Part shown: positions 9,998 to 17,090 of the stretch, one piece after another | Layout: every line of letters begins with the position of its first letter | How positions within the stretch are numbered: the stretch's first letter is position 1 | Source of the DNA: Thermophilibacter provencensis | GTDB taxonomy: Bacteria; Actinomycetota; Coriobacteriia; Coriobacteriales; Atopobiaceae | Assembly (NCBI RefSeq): GCF_900128445.1 | Contig: NZ_LT671417.1 | Coordinates: forward strand, 2,243,201 to 2,307,200 | Direction: 5' to 3' | Length of the DNA: 64,000 bases | The notes under the pieces: model-generated | Databases searched by the model: none | What the model was told of the DNA's origin: nothing | The model's input: the letters and a program-made list of their open reading frames with translations, nothing else | Program-made: the position numbers and the translations under genes

Positions 9998-10948
9998 GTG
10001 AACGTCATCGAGACGCACGGCCTCACCAAGCGCTATCGCCGCAAGCTGGCCGTGGACGGCCTTGACATGACCGTCGCCACCGGCGACATCTACGGCTTCG
10101 TGGGCAAGAACGGGTCGGGCAAGTCCACCACGATGAAGATGGTCTGCGGCCTGGCACGCCCCACGGCGGGCGAGGTCATCCTCTTCGGCGACCCGGAGCG
10201 CGGCGGCGCGACCCCGCAGGGCTTCTCCCGCATCGGCGCGCTCATCGAGAGCCCGGGCGTGCTCGCCAGCCTCACCGCGCGCGACAACCTCGTCGCCAAG
10301 GCGCTCGCGCTCGGCATGACGCACGCGGGCCAGGTGGCGGACGACCTGCTCGCCCTCGTGGGCCTGGACCCCGCGGACCGCCGCCGCGTGAAGGCCTACT
10401 CGCTCGGCATGAAGCAGCGCCTTGGCCTGGCGCTCGCGCTCGTGGGCGGCCCCGACCTCCTGCTTCTGGACGAGCCGTTCAACGGGCTCGACCCCGAGGC
10501 CACGCGCGCCATGCGCCTCGCGCTCGTGCGCCTCAACCACGAGCGCGGCGTCACGATCATGATCTCCAGCCACGTGCTCGACCAGCTCGACCGCGTGGCC
10601 ACGCGCTTCGGCGTCATCGCGGACGGCCGCCTCGCCGCCGAGTTCACGGACGAGGAGCTCCACGAGCGCTGCGGCAGCTCGGTGCGCGTGCGCCTGGCCG
10701 CCCCCGAGCGCGGCCTCGCCCTGCTCGAGCAGGCGCTGCCGCAGGCGACCTTCCGCGCGGAGCCGGACGGGGCGCTCGTGGTGACGGGCGCCGCGCTCGG
10801 CGAGGTCAGCTCCGCGTGCTTCTCGTCCGGCGTCGAGGTCCGCGAGCTCGCCCAGCAGGAGCGCGACATCGAGGAGTACTTCGTCGAGCTCATGGGCGTG
10901 CAGAAGGGACAGGCACCTTCGCACGCGGAGGACGGTGAGGCACGATGA
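9998..10948 (+). CDS. ABC transporter ATPase, LanF/BcrA-like
   Basis: A 316-residue ATPase of the family that drives lantibiotic self-immunity and bacitracin export. Walker A is GKNGSGKST, the signature YSLGMKQRL, and Walker B DLLLLDEPFNGLDP, all in the usual order. After residue 215 comes the longer C-terminal domain usual in BcrA/LanF proteins. The GTG at 9998 follows AGAAAGGAGC at good spacing; an upstream in-frame ATG lacks a site. It overlaps the first permease by 4 bp (ATGA), so the operon is translationally coupled. Confidence 0.9.
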   Translation: MNVIETHGLTKRYRRKLAVDGLDMTVATGDIYGFVGKNGSGKSTTMKMVCGLARPTAGEVILFGDPERGGATPQGFSRIGALIESPGVLASLTARDNLVAKALALGMTHAGQVADDLLALVGLDPADRRRVKAYSLGMKQRLGLALALVGGPDLLLLDEPFNGLDPEATRAMRLALVRLNHERGVTIMISSHVLDQLDRVATRFGVIADGRLAAEFTDEELHERCGSSVRVRLAAPERGLALLEQALPQATFRAEPDGALVVTGAALGEVSSACFSSGVEVRELAQQERDIEEYFVELMGVQKGQAPSHAEDGEAR

Positions 10949-11745
10949 TCGCCCTGCTGCGCTCCGACGCCTACCGCGTCCTGCGCTCCCGGTGGATCTG
11001 GGCTGTTGCCGCCATCGTGGTGTTTCTCACGCTTGCTCCCGCCCTCATGATGCGCTGGACCAACATGGGGCCCGTCTGCTACGACAATCTCACCGGCTCG
11101 GCGCTCGCCATGAGCGGCGTCCAGCTACTCGCCGCGGCCCTGACGTCGATCGTGTGCTGCGACCGAACCGACATCGGCTTCGCCCGCTCGATACTCTCGT
11201 CTCTCGGCGGGCGCGCCCGCATGGTCTGGTTCGCCGAGAAGAGCGTCTTCTCGCTGGCGCTTGCCGCCGCGCTGACCGTGCTCGCGTTTGCGGTTGGGCT
11301 TCTCGGCCTGCTGGCCTCCGGGGTTCCGGTGGCGAACCCCGAGCCCGCGTGGCAGGTGGCGGCCTGGCTCGGCTGCACGTGGCTCTGCGCGGCGCCTTAT
11401 GTCGTGCTCACGGTGCTCGTTGCCCATCTCACGCGCAGCGAGGGCGTGACCATTGCGTTCGCCATGCTCGGCGCCGGGGGGCTGCTCGAGGGCGGCCTGC
11501 TCATCGGGATAGACTTCCTGCACGCGCTTGCCGGCGGCGAGTTCCTCGCGGTGACGTCCGCCGTGGGTCCGTGGCTGCCTGCTGAGATTGCGTCTGCGGT
11601 CGGTGCCGGCGCGCAGGCGACGCTCTCCGCCGAGAACGCCGTCCAGCTGGCTCCCGCCCTGCGCGCGCTCATCGTCTGCCTGCCGCTCGCCGTTGCCGCC
11701 ATCGCCGCCGACGCGCTGCTCGTCTCGAGGAGGGATGCCGCATGA
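10945..11745 (+). CDS. ABC-2-type permease, LanE/LanG-like (first)
   Basis: A 266-residue membrane protein starting MIALLRSDAYRVLRSRWIWA. It has about six hydrophobic segments, the pattern of lantibiotic-immunity and bacitracin-resistance permeases. Its N-terminus is nearly the same as that of the next gene (RSD-x2-R-x-LRSRW), so the two arose by tandem duplication and probably form the heterodimeric channel for the upstream ATPase. ATGA overlaps join it to both neighbours. Confidence 0.85.
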   Translation: MIALLRSDAYRVLRSRWIWAVAAIVVFLTLAPALMMRWTNMGPVCYDNLTGSALAMSGVQLLAAALTSIVCCDRTDIGFARSILSSLGGRARMVWFAEKSVFSLALAAALTVLAFAVGLLGLLASGVPVANPEPAWQVAAWLGCTWLCAAPYVVLTVLVAHLTRSEGVTIAFAMLGAGGLLEGGLLIGIDFLHALAGGEFLAVTSAVGPWLPAEIASAVGAGAQATLSAENAVQLAPALRALIVCLPLAVAAIAADALLVSRRDAA

Positions 11746-12563
11746 TGGCACTGCTCAGGTCCGACCTCCACCGCATCCTGCGCTCGCGTTGGCCGTGGGC
11801 GGTGCTTGGCATCGTCGCGCTCGCCACCTTGGGCTCCGCCATCCTCACCATCTGGTGGCCGCTCGAGTCCGGCGTCGTCTATGACGGCCTCACCGGGCGC
11901 GCCGGGGCGCTGCGCCTCGCCGGGCGCGGGTCCTCGATCTCGCTCGTCTCGACCATCGCCCCCTTCGTGGCGGCCCACCTCTCCTGCGCGGACTCCGACG
12001 CCGGCTTTGACCGTACGCTCCTGTCATCCCTTCACGGTCGTGCCGCATACTACGCCGAGAAGTACCTGCTCGCGGCCCTGCTCTCCGGCGCGCTTCTCGT
12101 CGCCTACCTCGCATTCGGGGGGCTCGGCGTGCTCGTGACCATGCGGCCCGTGGAGAACGTCGAGCCGCTCTGGCAGGTCGTCGCCTGGGCGGGCGAGGGC
12201 TGGCTCATCTCATGCGTCTACGCCCTCGCCGTCCTGCTCGTGGGGCAGCTCGTCCGCAGCCGCGCGATTGCGTTCATCGCCGCGTTCCTCCTGACGTCGG
12301 CAGCCGTCGAACAGGGGTTCTTCTCGTTCCTGCTGCTCGTTGACTCGGCGCTCGGCTTCGGCTGGGCCCCGGCGCTCGAGGCGGCCCTCGCCTGGATGCC
12401 CTACGCCGTGCTCGTCTCCGTCGGCAACGGCGCCGCCGACATGCTCGCCGTGGACGCGACGGGCCTCTCCCCCGCCTTCCGAGCCCTCGCGGTCTGCGTG
12501 CCGCTCTGCGCGGTGCTCGCCGGCGCGGGGACGCTCGCGACCTCCCGCCGCGACGTCTCATGA
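11742..12563 (+). CDS. ABC-2-type permease, LanE/LanG-like (second)
   Basis: A 273-residue paralogue of the preceding permease, starting MMALLRSDLHRILRSRWPWA, with six or so hydrophobic segments. ATG ATG at 11742/11745 follows GAGGAGGGA, so either codon may be used. The last bases overlap the kinase gene (ATGA). With the ATPase it completes a LanFEG-style exporter. No lantibiotic precursor or LanM/LanBC gene is nearby, so a defensive (resistance) role is more likely than self-immunity. Confidence 0.85.
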   Translation: MMALLRSDLHRILRSRWPWAVLGIVALATLGSAILTIWWPLESGVVYDGLTGRAGALRLAGRGSSISLVSTIAPFVAAHLSCADSDAGFDRTLLSSLHGRAAYYAEKYLLAALLSGALLVAYLAFGGLGVLVTMRPVENVEPLWQVVAWAGEGWLISCVYALAVLLVGQLVRSRAIAFIAAFLLTSAAVEQGFFSFLLLVDSALGFGWAPALEAALAWMPYAVLVSVGNGAADMLAVDATGLSPAFRALAVCVPLCAVLAGAGTLATSRRDVS

Positions 12564-13612
12564 CAACGGACGCGCTCCTCGAGCCGCTCTACCGCTGGCT
12601 GCGATCCGCGGCGCGGTGGCTGCTCGCGAGCTCTACCATGGACGGATGGCTCGACCTCTACGAAAGGCTCCACATGGCTGAGGGACTCCTGCTCGTGGCG
12701 ATGCTCGCGCTTGGCCTGGCGATCGGCGCTGCGCTCGTCGTTGCCTGCTACGCCACAGAGCTCGGGCGCCAGGCGCGCTTCCTCTCCCGGCGCGAGCGCC
12801 TGAGCAACGCGCGGCTGACCTGCGGGAGCCGCCTGCCGGGCACGGTCGGCATGGTCGACGCCGTGAACGCCGAGATCGACGCCGCCGACGCCGAGCGCGT
12901 GGGGGCCCTGCGCGCGGCGGACGAGTTCTCGCGCGGGCTCACCGCGCTCAGCCACGATGTCAGGACGCCGCTCACGGGCGCGCGCGGCTACCTGCAGCTC
13001 GCGCTCGGGGAGGCGGACCCGGCGCGCAGGGACGCGCAGCTCGCCGCCGCCGACGCGCGGCTGGCGGCGATGTCAGGCCTTCTGGACGAGCTCTTCTCGT
13101 ACGCCCGCGCGACAGACCCCGACACCCCGCTCGATCTGGGGCCGGTCGCCCTGCGCCCGATGCTCGAGCAGGTCCTTCTGGGCCACTATCCCGAGTTCGA
13201 GAAGCGCGGCTGGGAGCCTGCGCTGACCTGCGGAGACGTCATGGTGGACGCCGACGCCGAGGCGCTCGCGCGCATCGTGGAGAACCTCGTGGCAAACGCC
13301 CTCCGGCACGGCTGCGGCCCGCTCTCGGTGAGCGCGCGGGCGGAGGAGGCGCCGGGGGGCGAGGGGGGCGGCGTCGCCGTGGACTTCTCCAACCCCGTGC
13401 CCGACCCCTCCGCCATCGACGCCGACCGCCTCTTCGAGCGGTTCTACCAGGCAGACGCGTCGCGCGCCACGGCGGGCTCGGGTCTCGGCCTCTCCGTTGC
13501 CGCAAAGCTCGCCGAGGCCCAGGGGATGGGCCTGTCCGCCCGCCTCGACGGCGACGTCCTCACCATCACCCTGGCGATGGCAGGAGGCCGCATCCCCCCG
13601 TCCCCCCTCTAG
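12560..13612 (+). CDS. Sensor histidine kinase of the LanFEG-like locus
   Basis: The product has 350 residues with one clear membrane segment at about 38-65 and almost no extracytoplasmic sensor. In this it resembles intramembrane-sensing kinases that read the state of their transporter. The H-box is ALSHDVRTPLTGARGYLQLA and the N-box IVENLVANALRHG; a G2-type box GSGLGLSVAAKL follows. The usual DxGxGI G1 box is absent and replaced by VDFSNPVPDP, a change seen in some antimicrobial-peptide kinases; it may weaken ATP binding. Its stop codon overlaps the stop of the convergent gene. Confidence 0.88.
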   Translation: MTTDALLEPLYRWLRSAARWLLASSTMDGWLDLYERLHMAEGLLLVAMLALGLAIGAALVVACYATELGRQARFLSRRERLSNARLTCGSRLPGTVGMVDAVNAEIDAADAERVGALRAADEFSRGLTALSHDVRTPLTGARGYLQLALGEADPARRDAQLAAADARLAAMSGLLDELFSYARATDPDTPLDLGPVALRPMLEQVLLGHYPEFEKRGWEPALTCGDVMVDADAEALARIVENLVANALRHGCGPLSVSARAEEAPGGEGGGVAVDFSNPVPDPSAIDADRLFERFYQADASRATAGSGLGLSVAAKLAEAQGMGLSARLDGDVLTITLAMAGGRIPPSPL

Positions 13613-14151
13613 CGAGCCGTGCCCACGAGCGCCCCGGCGGCATACGCCACGCGGCCGGCCCTTACCAGGAGGTCGTCGTCGACCGCCCCCGACCCGAGCG
13701 CCGAGAGCGCGTTGGCGAGAAACGCGTTGACGCCGTCGTCCGACCTCCCGACGCGCGCCGCACGCCGGGCGTCCGCGGCGACTCCCCGGAGCGTGGCGAA
13801 CAGAAGCGCGGCGCGCGCGTCGTCGAGCATGGGAAACACCGCCGCCCCCAGCGCGACGCCGCGATGCTCGCTCACGTGCTCCGCGCGGGCGCGCGCGGAC
13901 GCCCCGGCGGCCGCGAGCTCGCGCGCGTCATCGGACCCCGTCACGGCGCAGAGGCCCTCGACGAGCTCACCGAAGGCGTGCCCGCAGGGGACGAAGCCCG
14001 GGGCGGCGTCCATCGCGGACGTCATCGTGGACCCGAGGGCGCAGAGCTCCGCCATGAGCTCGAGGCGGGCCCGCTCGACCTCCGCCTGGGCCTCGGGGGT
14101 CGTCGTTGCGACGACGTCGCCGTGTGTCACCCGGACATCATTGCTGGACAT
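13609..14151 (-). CDS. Conserved-looking protein of unknown function
   Basis: A 180-residue, Ala-rich, helical soluble protein without a signal peptide. The ATG at 14151 (MSSNDVRVTHGD) follows GAAGGGAG; a longer in-frame opening has no site and begins within a non-coding stretch. No named domain is recognised. It converges on the kinase gene and the two stop codons share the tetramer CTAG at 13609-13612. Confidence 0.6.
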   Translation of the reverse strand: MSSNDVRVTHGDVVATTTPEAQAEVERARLELMAELCALGSTMTSAMDAAPGFVPCGHAFGELVEGLCAVTGSDDARELAAAGASARARAEHVSEHRGVALGAAVFPMLDDARAALLFATLRGVAADARRAARVGRSDDGVNAFLANALSALGSGAVDDDLLVRAGRVAYAAGALVGTAR

Positions 14152-14249
14152 GGCATGTCTCCCTTCTCGTGTTCCTCCCTTGAGCCTACGCGCCCCGGAA
14201 CCCCCGCCCCCTCCCTTCCCATAAATGACACAAAATGAATAGCAATTAA

Positions 14250-14347
14250 GCCTGACAAAGGTTGACAAAGGCGAACGGGGAAACTGTCAGGAAAGGCGCC
14301 TGACAAAATCGAACGGGGCAACTGTCATAACCGGGGAAACTGTCATG
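14250..14347. repeat. Cluster of degenerate family A-like half repeats
   Basis: Three imperfect units follow one another: CCTGACAAAGGTTGACAAAG, then GAACGGGGAAACTGTCAGG, then TGACAAAATCGAACGGGG with CAACTGTCATAA, and a last GGGGAAACTGTCATGAAC. They keep the TGACAAA and AACTGTCA ends of family A but replace the GTGACAGGGTC core by GAACGGGG. They look like an older or diverged subfamily. This fills the gap between two divergent genes. Confidence 0.7.
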
Positions 14348-14387
14348 AACGGGCGTCTGCCATGAGACACTCTCTTGCCCGGCGCGC

Positions 14388-14393
14388 TACAAT
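14388..14393 (+). promoter_or_regulatory. Putative -10 (TACAAT) of a leaderless transcript
   Basis: TACAAT ends 6 bp before the ATG at 14400, and no Shine-Dalgarno is present. That spacing would place the transcript start at or next to the A of the ATG, as in leaderless actinobacterial mRNAs. No good -35 is seen. Confidence 0.45.
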
Positions 14394-14399
14394 GCCCGC

Positions 14400-15078
14400 A
14401 TGGAGAAGAACCCGACAAAGCGGACGCTCTTCGCGGGAGGCCCGCGCGGCGTTGCCGTCGAGGTCGAGCGCAGGCGCGTGCGACGCCTCAACCTGCGCGT
14501 GCGCGCGGACGGCACCGCGCACCTCTCCATCCCGCCGCGCGTCACGCTCGCCGCGGCCCAGCGCTTCATCGACGGGCACGCCGACTGGCTCCGCCGGCAC
14601 GTCGACCGGCGCCTGGCGTCTGCGGCCGAGGCCACGCCCGCAGACGGGCTCGTCCCCCTCTGTGGCCGGCTCGTCCCGCTGCCCGGGGGCGCCGCCCCCC
14701 GATGAGGTCTACCGCGCCGAGGTCGCCCGCCGCCTGCCCGAGGTCGCCGCGCGCATGGAGAGGGCCGTGGGCGCACGCGCCTCCGGCTGGCAGCTGCGCG
14801 CGATGTCCACGCGCTGGGGCTCCTGCACGCCCGGGACGGGGCGGATCCGCATCAACGTCCGGCTTGCCGCCTATCCGCCCGCCTGCCTGGACTACGTCGT
14901 TGCCCACGAGCTCACGCACCTCCTGGAGCCCGGACACGGCGAGCGGTTCCACGTCCTTCTCGCCCGCGCGTACCCAGACGAGCGCGCAATCCGGGCCCTG
15001 CTGCGCAGGCCCCCGCACGACGTCGCGGCGACCGATTCGTTTCCTGCCGGCAACACGCACGAAACAGCCGCCGGGTAA
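14400..15078 (+). pseudogene. YgjP/SprT-like zinc metalloprotease, split by a +1 frameshift
   Basis: The N-terminal part (14400 to about 14697) reads MEKNPTKRTLFAGGPRGVAV and has the YgjP-family strand pattern (VRRLNLRVRADGTAHLSIPP). At a run of six C (14695-14700) the frame breaks and a TGA follows at 14703. Removing one C restores a continuous reading frame through DEVYRAEVARRLPEVAARME and the zinc motif VVAHELTHLLEPGHGERFH (HExxH plus a second His), ending at 15078. The joined product would be about 225 residues, the usual family size. Either the gene is recently broken, the run slips during expression, or the base is a sequencing error. Confidence 0.75.
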
Positions 15079-15112
15079 GCTCCCCTCAACCGTCACCGAA
15101 AGGACGAGACCC

Positions 15113-15208
15113 ATGACCCTCCTCGCGCACACCGCACTTCTCGGCGCCCCGGCCGCGGCCGGCGCTGGCGCGTGGTGGTGGACAAGGACGACTCCCCTCT
15201 CGGACTGA
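15113..15208 (+). CDS. trpL: Tryptophan leader peptide (trpL-type)
   Basis: A 31-codon open frame with its own site (GAAAGGACGAG) reads MTLLAHTALLGAPAAAGAGA and then three consecutive Trp codons (TGG TGG TGG), then TRTTPLSD and TGA. A GC-rich hairpin with a T-tract follows 21 bp later, and then trpB. Three Trp codons in a row in such a short frame is the signature of ribosome-mediated attenuation: starved ribosomes stall there and favour an antiterminator. Confidence 0.85.
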   Translation: MTLLAHTALLGAPAAAGAGAWWWTRTTPLSD

Positions 15209-15229
15209 CGAGGCCACTCGCGCGTGCAT

Positions 15230-15267
15230 AAGGGCCCTCGGACTCAGCTCCGGGGGCCCTTTTCTTG
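15230..15267 (+). terminator. trp attenuator (Rho-independent terminator)
   Basis: Arms 15230-15242 and 15249-15261 (AAGGGCCCTCGGA against its inverse, one G-T pair) enclose a 6-nt loop; TTTTCTTGT follows. It lies between the Trp-rich leader frame and trpB, so it should terminate when tryptophan is plentiful. I did not derive the competing antiterminator stem. Confidence 0.85.
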
Positions 15268-15300
15268 TGCGCCGAGAAGCAACCACGAAAGGAGCGCGTC

Positions 15301-16686
15301 ATGACCGGCACCACCCCCTACCGCACCTACCTCAGCGAGCAGCAGATTCCGACCGCCTGGTACAACCTGCGCGCCGACATGCCCGGGAAGCCCGAGCCCA
15401 TGCGGCTGCCATCAGGCGCCGTGGCCACGCACGCCGACCTCGCGCCCGTCTTTGCCGACGCCCTGATCGACCAGGAGCTCGACGACGAGACCGCCTACTT
15501 CGAGATCCCCGAGCCTGTGCGCGAGATGTACAAGGTCTACCGCCCGAGCCCGCTCTGCCGCGCGTACAACCTCGAGCGCGCGCTCGGCACGCCGGCCCAC
15601 ATCTACTACAAGTTCGAGGGCAACAACACGAGCGGCTCGCACAAGCTGAACTCCGCGCTCGCGCAGGCCTACTACGCCGCCGCGCAGGGCCTCACCAACA
15701 TCACCACCGAAACCGGGGCCGGCCAGTGGGGCACCGCCCTTGCCGAGGCCGCGGCGCACTACGGCCTTGACCTCGACGTCTTCATGGTCAAGTGCTCATA
15801 CGAGCAGAAGCCGTTCCGCCGCAACATCATGGAGACCTTCGGCGCCACGGTGACGCCGTCGCCCAGCGCCACGACCGAGGCCGGCCGCAAGATCCTCGCC
15901 GCGCACCCCGACTCCTCCGGATCGCTCGGCACCGCCATCTCAGAGGCCGTGGAGCGCGCGCTCCACGTGCCCGAGAACCGCGGCCGCTACCAGCTCGGCA
16001 GCGTCCTCAACCAGGTGGTGCTGCACCAGAGCGTCATCGGCCTCGAGAGCTACGAGGCCCTGCGCGAGCTCGGCGAGTACCCCGACATCGTGATCGGATG
16101 CGCGGGCGGCGGGTCCAACCTCGGCGGCCTCATCGCCCCCTTCATGCGCGACAAGCTCCGCGGCGAGCGCCCCGACACGCGCTTCATCGCCGTCGAGCCC
16201 GCGAGCTGCCCCTCGCTCACGCGCGGCCGCTACGCCTACGACTTCGCCGACACGGGCCAGACCTGCCCGCTCTGCAAGATGTACACGCTCGGCAACGGCT
16301 TCATCCCGAGCCCCGACCACGCGGGGGGACTCCGCTACCACGGCATGAGCCCGATCGTCTCCAGGCTCAGGCACGACGGCCACCTCGAGGCCGTGGCGGT
16401 GCGCCAGACCGAGGTCTTCGAGGCGGGCGAGAGGTTCGCCAGGCTGGAGACCATCCTGCCCGCCCCCGAGAGCGCCCACGCCATCCTCGTGGCCATGCGG
16501 GAGGCCGAGCGCTGCCGCGAGACCGGCGAGGCCAAGACCATCCTCTTCGGCCTCACGGGCACGGGCTACTTCGACATGGTCGCCTACGACAGGTTCAACC
16601 GCGGCGAGATGGAGGACCACGTGCCCTCCGACGAGGAGCTCGAGGCTGGCTTCGCCACGATCCCGAGCGTCCCCGGGATCCAGTAG
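15301..16686 (+). CDS. trpB: Tryptophan synthase beta chain, TrpB2 type
   Basis: A 461-residue PLP enzyme that joins indole and L-serine to make tryptophan. Its length and N-terminal extension (about 60 residues before the core) mark the TrpB2 subgroup, which works without a TrpA partner. The PLP lysine is Lys115 in SGSHKLNSA; the phosphate loop is CAGGGSNLGG. ATG 15301 follows CGAAAGGAGCG. No trpA, trpC or other trp gene adjoins, so this is a stand-alone unit under its own attenuator and suits indole salvage. Confidence 0.92.
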   Translation: MTGTTPYRTYLSEQQIPTAWYNLRADMPGKPEPMRLPSGAVATHADLAPVFADALIDQELDDETAYFEIPEPVREMYKVYRPSPLCRAYNLERALGTPAHIYYKFEGNNTSGSHKLNSALAQAYYAAAQGLTNITTETGAGQWGTALAEAAAHYGLDLDVFMVKCSYEQKPFRRNIMETFGATVTPSPSATTEAGRKILAAHPDSSGSLGTAISEAVERALHVPENRGRYQLGSVLNQVVLHQSVIGLESYEALRELGEYPDIVIGCAGGGSNLGGLIAPFMRDKLRGERPDTRFIAVEPASCPSLTRGRYAYDFADTGQTCPLCKMYTLGNGFIPSPDHAGGLRYHGMSPIVSRLRHDGHLEAVAVRQTEVFEAGERFARLETILPAPESAHAILVAMREAERCRETGEAKTILFGLTGTGYFDMVAYDRFNRGEMEDHVPSDEELEAGFATIPSVPGIQ

Positions 16687-16749
16687 CGCCCGCGCGCGGC
16701 GAGAAGGACCTGGAGCCGCGGGTCCTTCTCGCCCGGCGGCCACCCGGCC

Positions 16750-16998
16750 GCTGCGGAATCGGGAGTCGTGGCATTTTCTCGGCCCGCGGCGTTGCGCCGT
16801 TGGGGGGTTATGGCAGGCGAGAAGAACGGCGACCTGCGGGTCTCTCGGCCTCCGTTGCGAGATTCGGGCTCATGGCAGGGCAATCGCTGCCATGAGCCCG
16901 AATCCCGCAACGCTCCCCCGCCGCGGGCCGCCACGACCCCGGATCTCGCAACGCTCCCCCGCCGCAGGCTGCCACGACCCCGGATTCCGCAACGCGAC
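16750..16998. repeat. Family D repeats: one long palindrome and 41-bp tandem units
   Basis: This fills most of the 404-bp gap between trpB and cstA. A palindrome has 26-bp arms at 16853-16878 and 16887-16912 (CGTTGCGAGATTCGGGCTCA and on, one mismatch). It runs into direct repeats of period 41 bp starting at 16906, 16947 and 16988 (CGCAACGCTCCCCCGCCGC, then CCACGACCCCGGAT). An inverted, degenerate unit (GGAATCGGGAGTCGTGGCA ... GGCGTTGCG) lies at about 16755-16797. No open gene is evident. Confidence 0.8.
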
Positions 16999-17040
16999 AG
17001 GGCCCGAGCCGGGGCCAGAGGCGGGGCCCGCCACGAGAAA

Positions 17041-17068
17041 GGCCCCGTCGTCCCAGGACGACGGGGCC
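17041..17068 (-). terminator. Hairpin downstream of cstA
   Basis: GGCCCCGTCGT and its inverse enclose a short loop, 22 bp after the cstA stop on the minus strand. A short TTTCTC follows on that strand. It is probably the cstA terminator, though the T-tract is weak. Confidence 0.6.
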
Positions 17069-17090
17069 GCGGGAGGGCTGTCGACGGGCC

